From positions 186,001 through 250,000 of the forward strand of contig OZ247427.1 of NCBI GenBank assembly GCA_965232815.1: 64,000 nt of DNA, read 5' to 3'. The notes beneath the pieces are model-generated. The model was not told the origin of the DNA. It saw only the letters and a program-made list of their open reading frames with translations, and ran no database searches. Within the stretch, counting starts at the first letter, position 1. Every line of letters begins with the position of its first letter. Source of the stretch: Bin87 sp026710825 (GTDB lineage: Bacteria; Chloroflexota; Dehalococcoidia; Lucifugimonadales; UBA3495). A program made the position numbers and the translations under genes. Below are positions 53,403 to 61,535 of the stretch, in pieces.

Positions 53403-54047
53403 ATGCCTGAAGCGGAAAACATAGGATCCGAAGACCGGGTCCAGTGGGTCTATTCGTCGACCAATAACCAGGAACTCGCGGAACGATACGATGACTGGGC
53501 CAAGGAATACGACGACGACCTCGAAAACACGTTTGTGTGGCTGGCGCCCCGGATGGGCGCCGAAACCCTAGCGGGGCACGTCGCCAAAGACGCCAAGATC
53601 CTGGACGCCGGCGCGGGCACCGGCCTGGTCGGGGTTGAGTTGCAGCGGTTGGGATATGGCGACATCTGCGCGATGGATCTGTCGGACGGCATGTTGGACG
53701 TGGCGCGGGCCAAGGGATGCTACAACGACTTCAGGCAGATGGCGTTGGGCGGGCGATTGGATTTTGACGCCGACGTCTACGACGCTGTGATCAGCATAGG
53801 GGTGTTCACGCCGGGGCACGCGCCGCCGAGCTCCTTCGTGGATCTGTGCCGGGTCACCAAACCCGGCGGGCACATCGTTTTCAGCATGCGCCCCGACACA
53901 CACCTGGAACTGGGTTTCAAAGAGCAGCAGGACGCGCTGGTGGACAGCGGAGCCTGGACCCTGGTGGAGGCGACCGAACCGTTCCATCCCCTGCCCAAGG
54001 GGGAACCGGACGTGATGCACCAGATCTGGGTGTACCGGGTGAACTGA
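53403..54047 (+). CDS. Class I SAM-dependent methyltransferase (METTL27/Williams-Beuren-like)
   Basis: A 214-residue methyltransferase with ELAERYDDWAKEYDDDLEN at the N-terminus, motif I ILDAGAGTGLVGVEL, DLSDGMLDVARAKGCY and GVFTPGHAPPSSFVDL. It belongs to a different subfamily from the two genes before it. It follows them by 44 bases with AAAGGAG upstream, and a terminator follows, so the cluster panD-MT1-MT2-MT3 is probably one operon. Its own substrate is unknown. Confidence 0.82.
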   Translation: MPEAENIGSEDRVQWVYSSTNNQELAERYDDWAKEYDDDLENTFVWLAPRMGAETLAGHVAKDAKILDAGAGTGLVGVELQRLGYGDICAMDLSDGMLDVARAKGCYNDFRQMALGGRLDFDADVYDAVISIGVFTPGHAPPSSFVDLCRVTKPGGHIVFSMRPDTHLELGFKEQQDALVDSGAWTLVEATEPFHPLPKGEPDVMHQIWVYRVN

Positions 54048-54074
54048 GCGAGACCGGACCACTGCGAAAAAGTG

Positions 54075-54107
54075 ACGGGGATGGTCGATTTGACCATCCC
54101 CGTTTCG
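54075..54107 (+). terminator. Rho-independent terminator of the panD-methyltransferase cluster
   Basis: A perfect 12-bp stem (ACGGGGATGGTC / GACCATCCCCGT) with a 5-base loop is followed by TTCGCGTTT. It lies 27 bases after the third methyltransferase gene. Confidence 0.8.
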
Positions 54108-54136
54108 CGTTTGAGAGTTAGCTTGAAGAGAGGGGG

Positions 54137-54535
54137 TTACTCGCGAGTCTCCATGGGCAGCCCCTGATCGTGGACTTCGAGCACACATTGCGGGCAGCGC
54201 TGCCAGGATTCGTGGCCGGTGGCCGGCCAGATGTCATTGCCTTTGACGCCGCACAGGAAAAACGGCTCGACCTCTTCGATGCCCAGGCTTTCCAGGTAAT
54301 GCACGACGCCTTCCTTGCGAGGATTGTCGTACCACCAGGGCGTCAGGGTTTGCGCGAGCGCGTGGATGTTTTCCTTGAAATCGTCGGTATATTCCTCGAC
54401 GTTTTCAGGGATGTCCACCATCCAGCGGGACCCGTCCTTGGTAGCCTGGAGCTTACCGTCACGCACGTCCTTTCTGATCACGGTTTGCGAGACATTCAAT
54501 ATGCGTGAGGCTTCCTGGATTGTGACGCGCTGCAT
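54137..54535 (-). CDS. HTH (excisionase/MerR-like) domain protein with C-terminal Cys-rich part
   Basis: A 132-residue protein. The N-terminal VTIQEASRILNVSQTVIRKDVRDGKLQATKDGSRWMVDI is a winged-helix/excisionase-type DNA-binding domain. The C-terminal part has CGVKGND and CPQCVLEVHDQ, a possible metal site. ATG at 54535 follows GAGGTG. It is 91 bases downstream of ilvB, where ilvN would be expected in many genomes. It may regulate ilvB or its own operon. Confidence 0.65.
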   Translation of the reverse strand: MQRVTIQEASRILNVSQTVIRKDVRDGKLQATKDGSRWMVDIPENVEEYTDDFKENIHALAQTLTPWWYDNPRKEGVVHYLESLGIEEVEPFFLCGVKGNDIWPATGHESWQRCPQCVLEVHDQGLPMETRE

Positions 54536-54626
54536 ACGGCACCTCGAACGGCTAGATTGTTTGAACACCGAGGATATTTCTATCACTAACCCGCCGGCGG
54601 GGCAAGTCGCCATCAACCCGGGGCGG

Positions 54627-56324
54627 TCAACGCGCGACCGACGCCGTCCGGGGATCTTCCAGCGTGTCGGCCAGCGAGCCGCCGGGCGGGACCATGGGGA
54701 ACACGTTGGTTTCCTGTTCGACCACGAACTCGATCAGGAACGGGCCGTCGTATTCTTTGGCCTGCCGCAATGCGTCGGCGACGTCCTCCTGGTGTTCCAC
54801 CCGGAGCGCCGGTATGTCGTAGGCGTTGGCGAGTTTGACGTAGTCGGGGCCCGGCATGGGGACTTCCTTGATGTGGCCGTCAAAGAACATTTCCTGCCAC
54901 TGGCGCACCATGCCCAGATATCCGTTGTTGAACAGGGCGATCTTGATGGGCAGCTTCTCCTGCACGGCGGTGACCAGTTCCTGCAAGGTCATCTGGAATC
55001 CGCCGTCGCCGGCGACTGACCACACGGTGGCTCCCGGGCGTCCCAACTGGGCGCCCAACGCGGCGGGCACCTCGAAACCCATGACGCCGAGGCCGCCCGA
55101 GGTCACGAAGGAGTTGGGCTGGTTCATAAACAGGTATTGCGCCGCCCACATCTGATGCTGGCCGACACCAGTGACCACCACGACGTCGTCATCCTCCTGG
55201 ATGGCCTGGTTCAACTGGGACAGGATCTGCTGGGGGAGCAGGGAGTCGGATTGCGGGATGGCAAGGGACGGGTGCTCCGACTTGAGATAACCGATGGAGG
55301 CCATCCATTCGGGGCGTTCCGCCCATTGGACCAACGGGATCAAAGCCTGCAAGATGGGACGGGCGTCTCCGACCAGAGGGACCTCGGCGGGAACGATCCG
55401 GCCGACCTGACTTTCCTCAATATCCAGATGAATGACGCGCGCGTGCGGCGCGAATCCGGAAACGCGGCCGGTGACGCGGTCGTCGAACCGCATACCCAGC
55501 CCAATCAGCACGTCGGCCTGATCGACCACCATGTTGCACCAGTACATGCCGTGCATGCCCAGCATCCCGAGACTCTGGGGATGGTTGCGGGGGAAGCCGC
55601 TCAAACCAAGCAAGGTATTGATCACGGGAATTCCGGTGGCTTCCGCCAACTGTCGGAGTTCCTCGTACGCGCCGGAATGGACGATGCCGTGGCCGGCGAT
55701 GATCACGGGCCGTTCGGCTTCGTTGATCAGGGTCGCCGCTTTCCGGACATTGTCGAGCAGGTCGGGGGACAATTCCGGAGCGGCCGGCGCGGGGGCCGGC
55801 TGCGGAAATTCGAACTCGACCTCTTCCAACTGCACGTCGCGGGGGACGTCGATCAGCACCGGGCCCGGCCGGCCTTCCTGGGCCACCCTGAATGCTTCCT
55901 GAATCGTGCCGGCCAAGTCAACGGCGGACAGGACCAGATAGGTGCGCTTGGTGCAAACGGAGGCGATGCTGCAGATGTCGCACTCCTGGAAAGCCTCGGT
56001 TCCCATGGCGGCGCGGGCCACCTGGCCGGTGATCGCGACCATAGGAATGCTGTCGGCCTTGGCACCCATGATGCCGGTGATGAGATTGGTGGCGCCGGGT
56101 CCCGACGTGGCGACGCAGACGCCGGCCTTGCCAGTCACCCGAGCATAACCGTCGGCGGCATGGGCAGCGGACTGCTCGTGCCGCACCAGGACGTGGCGCA
56201 GTTGAGGATACGCCCACAGCGCATCGTAAAACGGGAGAATGGCGCCGCCCGGGTGTCCGAACAGCACGTCCACTCCCTCTCGGAGCAAACTTTCACAGAT
56301 TATTTCTGAGCCTTTGAGCTTCAC
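54627..56324 (-). CDS. ilvB: Acetolactate synthase, large subunit
   Basis: A 565-residue ThDP enzyme forming acetolactate from pyruvate, the first step of Val/Leu/Ile synthesis. Motifs: VLFGHPGGAILPFYDAL, RHEQSAAHAADGYAR with the catalytic Glu, SGPGATNLITGI, and the ThDP-binding GDGGFQMTLQEL ... NNGYLGMVRQW. GTG at 56324 is chosen because GGAG precedes it at good spacing and the family N-terminus begins there. A T-box leader controls it. The regulatory subunit ilvN is not adjacent. Confidence 0.92.
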   Translation of the reverse strand: MKLKGSEIICESLLREGVDVLFGHPGGAILPFYDALWAYPQLRHVLVRHEQSAAHAADGYARVTGKAGVCVATSGPGATNLITGIMGAKADSIPMVAITGQVARAAMGTEAFQECDICSIASVCTKRTYLVLSAVDLAGTIQEAFRVAQEGRPGPVLIDVPRDVQLEEVEFEFPQPAPAPAAPELSPDLLDNVRKAATLINEAERPVIIAGHGIVHSGAYEELRQLAEATGIPVINTLLGLSGFPRNHPQSLGMLGMHGMYWCNMVVDQADVLIGLGMRFDDRVTGRVSGFAPHARVIHLDIEESQVGRIVPAEVPLVGDARPILQALIPLVQWAERPEWMASIGYLKSEHPSLAIPQSDSLLPQQILSQLNQAIQEDDDVVVVTGVGQHQMWAAQYLFMNQPNSFVTSGGLGVMGFEVPAALGAQLGRPGATVWSVAGDGGFQMTLQELVTAVQEKLPIKIALFNNGYLGMVRQWQEMFFDGHIKEVPMPGPDYVKLANAYDIPALRVEHQEDVADALRQAKEYDGPFLIEFVVEQETNVFPMVPPGGSLADTLEDPRTASVAR

Positions 56325-56390
56325 GGCGGATCTCCGAAACCCCTGGTCGTTCTGCCTGCCAGCCCTTCGCGATAGTACACCGGATAACAA

Positions 56391-56675
56391 AAAAACCCGT
56401 CCCCATAGGGACGGGCATCACCCGCGGTACCACCCTATTTGCCGTGACCGCTCATCAGGCGGAATACGGCCGCTCTAGCAGGACACCATCATGTCCCGTC
56501 GCTTCTAACGGGCAACGAACCCGGCCTGGGCTTATTGGCCGCCGATTTCGGTTGGCGGTTTTCAGCCGGCAACTCCGGAGTGATTTTGGGCGGGGTCAGC
56601 GCGTCCGTTTCCACCGTACCGGACTCTCTATGGCGCATTCGGCCCGCTTACTCGTCTCCATCACAGTCTTTCGTA
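56391..56675 (-). promoter_or_regulatory. T-box leader (probable isoleucine specifier) upstream of ilvB
   Basis: On the minus strand the leader shows a stem I start GATGGAGACGAGTAAG, an AGAGAG motif, the T-box sequence AGGGTGGTACCGCGG (56436-56422) and a terminator stem CCCGTCCC / GGGACGGG followed by a run of seven T (56417-56390). In the specifier region, AAAATCACTCCGGAG places ATC (Ile) at 56584-56582. It would switch ilvB on when tRNA-Ile is uncharged. The specifier assignment is by eye. Confidence 0.85.
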
Positions 56676-56681
56676 GAAAAC

Positions 56682-56709
56682 TTTATCACGGCGTCGACGA
56701 GAGCGTCAA
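56682..56709 (-). promoter_or_regulatory. Promoter of the T-box-ilvB transcript
   Basis: TTGACG (56709-56704), a 16-base spacer and GATAAA (56687-56682) on the minus strand, just upstream of the start of stem I. Confidence 0.6.
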
Positions 56710-57793
56710 TCAAAACGATTCGCGGAGTTACCGACTTTATGTCGATCAGGCGGCGCGGCCAGTACGCACATTTCTGACTTGCCGATTGTTCGGCAGCATG
56801 TGGTCGCCGGTGGGATGTTGATTGGGGGTCCGATCTGTGGTTGGTGTCAACCCGGTCTGTCAGGCAGGTCTGGGAAAACGAACAGGTAGTTCCTGGTTTC
56901 CAGGACAGGCGGTTCCGTCCGGTTCCCGACGTTTATGTCCCCGCGGAATACCAGGGCCCGCCAACCTCGGCGGGGCTGCACGTCGGGGTTGAGGACCGCG
57001 AACAGAATTGCCCAGTCCTGGTTGTTGATGTTGATATCAAGCTTGGCCGCATTCGGGAATCCCGCCTGTCGCCACTCTTCGAAGGCGATGGTCACCAGAG
57101 CGTGCGGATAGTCTGGGAGCATGGCGATTGGTCCGTGCGGTTTTCTATGGCTTGATGTTCGTTGCTGCTACGTCCGTCGCGGCCAATGGAAGCAGGTCAC
57201 CCGGTTATCAGCCGGTACGCAGTTCAGGTTTGCAGGGTTGCCGCCCCGGACGTTGACCTTGGGGTAGCACGCGTCAGCCGAGGACACCGTTTATGGATTC
57301 GTCGCTTTCGGGTTCCGGTAACGGTAGCAGGTTGCGTACGCATGTAGTTTTTTCCGGTCTTAGACGTAGGTGGCGTCATCGGTCGGTTAGGACGGCGGCC
57401 ATCAGGATGGCTCCACGGCACTGCGTCCCGTGGATGGCGCGGCAATTGCCGCGCTGTTCAAACATGCGGCCGACGCCGGCAGCCCATGACCTCAAGATTT
57501 TCGAAATGCACCGACGTGGTTGGCGGTCGATGCTGGAGTCTCGCCGCACCGGTTCTGGGGAGAAGTGCAGTCAGCCTTGTCTCACAACATGTTAACGTTG
57601 TGGCAGATATGATAACACCATTATGTCATCATCCCCGGAGTTACACAGGAATTCCAGAAAAGGTTAACAAAGTGCGCATAACGACTTTTCCCGGTATTCC
57701 CGACGCGCATCTCCGGTCGCAGATGCTAGGACCGGCGATATGGGACGCCACATCGGACACCCGAAATCGGGCTGCGAAATCCAGGGTTGAAGT
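56710..57793. other. Low-coding intergenic stretch
   Basis: About 1.1 kb between the divergent ilvB and MaoC-like genes. Apart from the fragment at 56847-57122 no frame looks protein-like. The base composition is less regular than in genes, which suggests decayed sequence. No repeats shared with the rest of the window were noticed. Confidence 0.45.
56847..57122 (-). CDS. Possible remnant or small protein, unknown
   Basis: A 91-residue frame with protein-like content (LVTIAFEEWRQAGFPNAAKLDININNQDWAILFAVLNPD). No ribosome-binding site precedes its ATG, and the frame is open only 16 codons further upstream. It may be the C-terminal remnant of a decayed secreted protein or a genuine small gene. 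Confidence 0.35.
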   Translation of the reverse strand: MLPDYPHALVTIAFEEWRQAGFPNAAKLDININNQDWAILFAVLNPDVQPRRGWRALVFRGDINVGNRTEPPVLETRNYLFVFPDLPDRPG

Positions 57794-57799
57794 TATAAT
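57794..57799 (+). promoter_or_regulatory. Probable -10 box of the MaoC-like gene
   Basis: Perfect TATAAT 28 bases upstream of the start codon at 57827, followed by an AGGAGG ribosome-binding site. No good -35 box is visible. Confidence 0.5.
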
Positions 57800-57826
57800 T
57801 GTTCGACCGCACAGGAGGCAGGGACA

Positions 57827-58846
57827 ATGACGACAACTCCGGGAACGCAGCAGGACGCAACGGCGGCCGAACGGCTATGGACCTACGACGCGGTACGAGT
57901 GAGACAGGCAGGCGCGGAAACGCAGGTCACTCTCACCGCGGAAAACATCGCAGAGTACGCGGCGTGCGCTCAGAACCCAGACTCGCGCTACCTGATGCCT
58001 GGACAGGGCTCGGATGCGCCGCGCATGATGGCGATGCCTACTATGGTCTTGACCTATGCTCCGCAGCTGCGGGATGAGATTGCAGAGGCCAACGGGTTTG
58101 TGCCCCAGGAACGCTCGGTTACCGCACGCCGGCAGACGCCTTTCGCCAAGTGCGACATCAGGTGGTACCGGCCGGTCTATTCGGGGGAGACACTGACGGG
58201 AACTCGGCGGGTACACGAGAAGTATGAGCGGCGGGGCAGCAAGTTCGTGACCTTCCGGGTGTCCGCTTTCGATGAGGCGGGCGCAGTGGTGGCCAGCTAC
58301 GATTACACCTGCATTTTCGAGTACGCGGCCGGACAACGCTCGGTTCCCGAACCTGCGGAGGATGTAGCGATTGCCCCCGATACGGATGCCGTCCCCGATC
58401 CCTCACAATTCATGACGTGGGAACAAGCGAGCGCGGGCGCATCCCTGCCACGCACCCTGGCGGTCGGTGAGACCACAGAGAACATCCTACGGAAAAACGC
58501 TCAGCGGCTCGCGGGCCGGCCAAGCGAAAGCAACATCCACACCGACGAGGAATTCGCGAGGCAGAACATCTTCGGAGGCGCCGTGAACGCGGGGCCGGCC
58601 ACGATGTCCTACGTTGACCGTTTCCTCGGGCTGAATTTCCCACCGGAGGCGCTTTACAACGGCGGCAACCTGGTGATGCGTGCAATCACGCCATTCCGCG
58701 CCGGCGACGTGGTCACCTTCTCAGGCGAAATCACAGGGGCCGGCGGCAACCTGTACGGACAGCGGAAGGCGCAGGTACGCATCCGCGGAGTCAACCAGCG
58801 GGACGAACTGGTATCGCTATCGGACGCCACGGTGACGTTCAGGTAA
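57827..58846 (+). CDS. MaoC-like (double hot-dog) dehydratase family protein
   Basis: A 339-residue protein with two hot-dog-like halves. The first (about 15-165) contains RWYRPVYSGETLTGTRRVHEKYERRGSKFVTF, as in FAS1-type MaoC N-terminal domains. The second (about 200-339) contains NIHTDEEFARQNIFGGAVNAGPATMSY, where H and D positions fit the hydratase Asp/His pair only loosely, and FRAGDVVTFSGEITGAG. A 2-enoyl-CoA hydratase role is likely. It is preceded by AGGAGG and followed by an unrelated YbaK gene. Confidence 0.82.
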   Translation: MTTTPGTQQDATAAERLWTYDAVRVRQAGAETQVTLTAENIAEYAACAQNPDSRYLMPGQGSDAPRMMAMPTMVLTYAPQLRDEIAEANGFVPQERSVTARRQTPFAKCDIRWYRPVYSGETLTGTRRVHEKYERRGSKFVTFRVSAFDEAGAVVASYDYTCIFEYAAGQRSVPEPAEDVAIAPDTDAVPDPSQFMTWEQASAGASLPRTLAVGETTENILRKNAQRLAGRPSESNIHTDEEFARQNIFGGAVNAGPATMSYVDRFLGLNFPPEALYNGGNLVMRAITPFRAGDVVTFSGEITGAGGNLYGQRKAQVRIRGVNQRDELVSLSDATVTFR

Positions 58847-58894
58847 GGGCAGTTAATTCACGCTGGGACGAATGATCATACGCCCCAGCATGCC

Positions 58895-59416
58895 ATGACT
58901 TTGGACAGGATAATGGAGACACCGGATCAGATCGAAGCGCGCGTCCGAACGGCGCTGGATGAACTTGGAATCAACGACTGGGAATGGATCGAAATCGATC
59001 CGCAGTACGGCGACACGGCGGATTTTTGCGAGCATTACGGGTACGACCTGCCCCATTCCGCCAACACGATCATAGTGGCGAGCAAGCGAGGGCCGGCGGC
59101 CCATTGCGCCGGCATAGTGCGGGCGTGCGATCGGCTCGACGTGAACAAGCGGGTGCGAGGACTGATGGGGGTATCCCGGGCGTCGTTCGCATCGGGGGAT
59201 GAGACCCGGGAAATAACGGGCATGATGATCGGCGGCGTTACGGCCCTGGCGCTTCCAGAGGGACTGCCGATCTACGCGGACGCTCGACTCATGGAGATGG
59301 ACTACATCATCCTGGGCGCCGGCAGCCGCTCCGGCAAAATCAAGCTGCCACCGCAGGAGCTCGGGAAACTGCCCGGCCTGGAGTTCATCGAAGGTCTGTC
59401 GATTTCAGCCGGCTAA
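58895..59416 (+). CDS. YbaK/ProX-type aminoacyl-tRNA deacylase-like protein
   Basis: A 173-residue protein (ATG at 58895, or 58913 for a 167-residue form). The YbaK fold is recognised by DVNKRVRGLMGVSRASFASGDETREITGMMIGGVTALALP and IYADARLMEMDYIILGAGSRSGKIKLPP. Members remove mis-attached amino acids from tRNA in trans. The N-terminal segment has FCEHYGYDLPHSANTIIVASK, also typical. Confidence 0.87.
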   Translation: MTLDRIMETPDQIEARVRTALDELGINDWEWIEIDPQYGDTADFCEHYGYDLPHSANTIIVASKRGPAAHCAGIVRACDRLDVNKRVRGLMGVSRASFASGDETREITGMMIGGVTALALPEGLPIYADARLMEMDYIILGAGSRSGKIKLPPQELGKLPGLEFIEGLSISAG

Positions 59417-59553
59417 AGCCCAGGGATAGCAATTTCGTTTGTATGCCAAGATGAATATGGTGTAGATTACCGGCGGCGTTGACGCGAAACCGCTGGCGCG
59501 GCGATCTTGCCGCACCCAATTCCGCGCACATGACTCAACCCGGAGGGTTACGA

Positions 59554-60717
59554 ATGCCTGACACTCCCCTTTTCCCTGTAACCGTGGTCGGAAGCTGGCC
59601 CCGATCCACCGATTTGATCCGCGCGCTGCGGAGCAAGGAGGCCGGTGAGATAACGCTCGGTGAATTCAACCAGGTAGCGGATGGGGAAGTGTTGTCCTGC
59701 ATCCGGGCCCAGGAAGAGGCCGGCGTGGACATCATCAGCGACGGCGAACAGCGTCGCGACAATTTCTACTCGTTCGCGGTGGACAAGCTCACCGGCATGC
59801 AGCTGATGAAGGTGTCGGAGTTGCTGGACTACTCCACCGACCGCGCGCGGATGGAAGAGGTGCTGCGCGCCCTGGACGTGCCGTCGTTTGCCATCAAGAG
59901 TCCGATCGTGATTGACCGGATTGGCAAGCGCAACGGGCTGGCGTTGGACGAGTTGGCGTTCATGCGCGAACACACCGACCGGCAGATCAAGGTCCCGCTG
60001 CCCGGCCCATACATGCTGACCCGCTCCAGCTGGTTTGAGGGACTGTCGGACAAGGCGTATCCCTCGCCCGACGACCTGGCCAGGGACGTAGTGGAGATCC
60101 TGCGGGAGGAGATTATCGCCCTGCGCGACCAGGGCTGCGATTTTGTTCAGCTGGACGAACCCACGCTGTCCCAGGTCGTATTTGGCGAGGAAACCACCGA
60201 GACGTTCATGTGCGCCGCCCTGCCCAATCGCCGCGACCCCACCGACGAACTCGAGATGGCCGTGCGGCTGATGAACGAGACCCTGGACGGAATCGATGGC
60301 ATCAAGACGGGCGTGCACATCTGCCGGGGGAACTGGAGCAAGAAGGAAGAAGTGCTGCTCACCGGCAACTACGGCCCGATGCTGCCGTACCTGGTGCAGA
60401 TGAATATCGACCAGTTGGTGCTGGAGTGCGCCACGCCGCGCGCCGGCGAAATGGAAGTATTCAAGGAATACAGCAACGAAAAGGAAATCGGATTCGGCGT
60501 GGTCAATCCGCGCACCGATGACATTGAGCCGGCGGGACAGATTGTCGAGCGGGTCAACGAGTTGCTGCAGTACTTCGATGCGGACAAGATTTACCTCAAC
60601 CCGGACTGTGGGTTCGGCACGTTCGCTGAGCGCAACGTCAACACGCACGAGATGGCCGGCAAAAAGATGCAGGTCATCACGGAAGCCGCGGAGATCCTAC
60701 GCGCGCAGCATGCGTAG
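59554..60717 (+). CDS. Cobalamin-independent methionine synthase-like protein (MetE C-terminal domain family)
   Basis: A 387-residue single-barrel protein matching only the C-terminal half of MetE. Zinc-site segments are visible: GVHICRGNW (His, Cys), LECATPRAGEM (Glu, Cys) and LNPDCGFGTFAERN (Cys). Short proteins like this transfer methyl groups, or cleave/transfer alkyl-CoM-like thiols, in various pathways rather than making methionine from methyl-THF-glutamate. ATG at 59554 follows CGGAGGG. Linked to no obvious partner. Confidence 0.85.
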   Translation: MPDTPLFPVTVVGSWPRSTDLIRALRSKEAGEITLGEFNQVADGEVLSCIRAQEEAGVDIISDGEQRRDNFYSFAVDKLTGMQLMKVSELLDYSTDRARMEEVLRALDVPSFAIKSPIVIDRIGKRNGLALDELAFMREHTDRQIKVPLPGPYMLTRSSWFEGLSDKAYPSPDDLARDVVEILREEIIALRDQGCDFVQLDEPTLSQVVFGEETTETFMCAALPNRRDPTDELEMAVRLMNETLDGIDGIKTGVHICRGNWSKKEEVLLTGNYGPMLPYLVQMNIDQLVLECATPRAGEMEVFKEYSNEKEIGFGVVNPRTDDIEPAGQIVERVNELLQYFDADKIYLNPDCGFGTFAERNVNTHEMAGKKMQVITEAAEILRAQHA

Positions 60718-60725
60718 AGGAGACG

Positions 60726-60746
60726 GAGTGGAGTTGCCCTCCACTC
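60726..60746 (+). terminator. Hairpin after the MetE-like gene
   Basis: GAGTGGA / TCCACTC with a 7-base loop lies 8 bases after the stop codon, without a strong T-run. Confidence 0.45.
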
Positions 60747-60829
60747 TAACGGTCGGATGAATCCAAAGGGAGATAACCTTCCACCTGCGACAGCAAGCGG
60801 AAATACGCAGAGAAATTACCGCAGAGAGT

Positions 60830-61075
60830 TTGGCCCGCGTCCTGGACAACTGGGTTATCCGAGGCGTCAGGTATGACAACGATAGAAGGCCGAGCATAGC
60901 CCATGTGGGCTGGGTTGAGTACGGAGGCGCCGAACGCTTGATGAGGGTGGGAGTTTCCATGGATGACCGCCGAATTGTCACAGCCTTTTTGGACAGCACG
61001 GCGACAAATAAACTGAATAGCGGTGATATGGGATACTTCGAGTCCAATTACGAAAACCCAGGGGTGCGAGGTTGA
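60830..61075 (+). CDS. DUF4258-like putative toxin of a toxin-antitoxin-like pair
   Basis: An 81-residue protein from a TTG start; the frame is open back to 60761 without an ATG or GTG. So the N-terminus is uncertain; the upstream residues (FHLRQQAEIRREITAESL) fit the domain better. The core VLDNWVIRGVRYD ... RLMRVGVSMDDRRIVTAFLD looks like a DUF4258/RelE-like toxin fold. It overlaps the next gene by 4 bases. The pairing with a DUF2283-like gene is typical of toxin-antitoxin modules, but toxicity is not shown. Confidence 0.55.
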   Translation: MARVLDNWVIRGVRYDNDRRPSIAHVGWVEYGGAERLMRVGVSMDDRRIVTAFLDSTATNKLNSGDMGYFESNYENPGVRG

Positions 61076-61473
61076 GTCTGAAATTGCACTATGATCCGGA
61101 ATCCGACGCTATAGGGCTGAACTACAGCCAGTCGAGCGGCGCAACTCATGAAATCGAGGGTCTCGGTTGGGTCATGATCGACCTTCCAGATGAGGAGAGC
61201 CATGACGCGGTTGCGCTGGAAGTGATCGGCATCAGCGCGTGGCTGCCGTTGGGTCGGCGTGGCTACAGTCTGGAAACCGACACACTTACTTTCGGCGACG
61301 GAGCGAAAACCGCTACCATCAAGGCTGCTAATGGCGACTTGGTGGTGTCCTGGCGATGCGACTCATCTGCAATTGGCGGTTTGTCACCCTTCGCGGTTGA
61401 CCTCCGCAATGCATCAAAGCACTTGGCTCCAGTGATCTCGGCGATGTCCAAAACTTCGAACACCGCCAACTGA
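61072..61473 (+). CDS. DUF2283-like protein, putative antitoxin partner
   Basis: A 133-residue protein starting with TTG inside the stop of the previous gene. The first 55 residues match the DUF2283 pattern: LKLHYDPESDAIGLNYSQ ... WVMIDLPDEESHDAVALEVIGIS. The remaining C-terminal part is of unknown type. DUF2283 genes are usually small and adjacent to DUF4258 genes; the longer form here is unusual. Confidence 0.68.
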   Translation: MSLKLHYDPESDAIGLNYSQSSGATHEIEGLGWVMIDLPDEESHDAVALEVIGISAWLPLGRRGYSLETDTLTFGDGAKTATIKAANGDLVVSWRCDSSAIGGLSPFAVDLRNASKHLAPVISAMSKTSNTAN

Positions 61474-61535
61474 TATCCGACCCGACGAACACTGACCTGC
61501 ACCGTTAACCCCATCGGCAAGAAAAGGAGCTCAAC

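Noticed and set aside
55137..56309. 390-residue plus-strand frame over ilvB
   Set aside because: Mirror frame without start signals; ilvB motifs are complete on the minus strand.
58862..58889. GCTGGG...CCCAGC hairpin between MaoC-like and YbaK genes as a terminator
   Set aside because: Six base pairs with a 16-base loop and no T-run; too weak to call.
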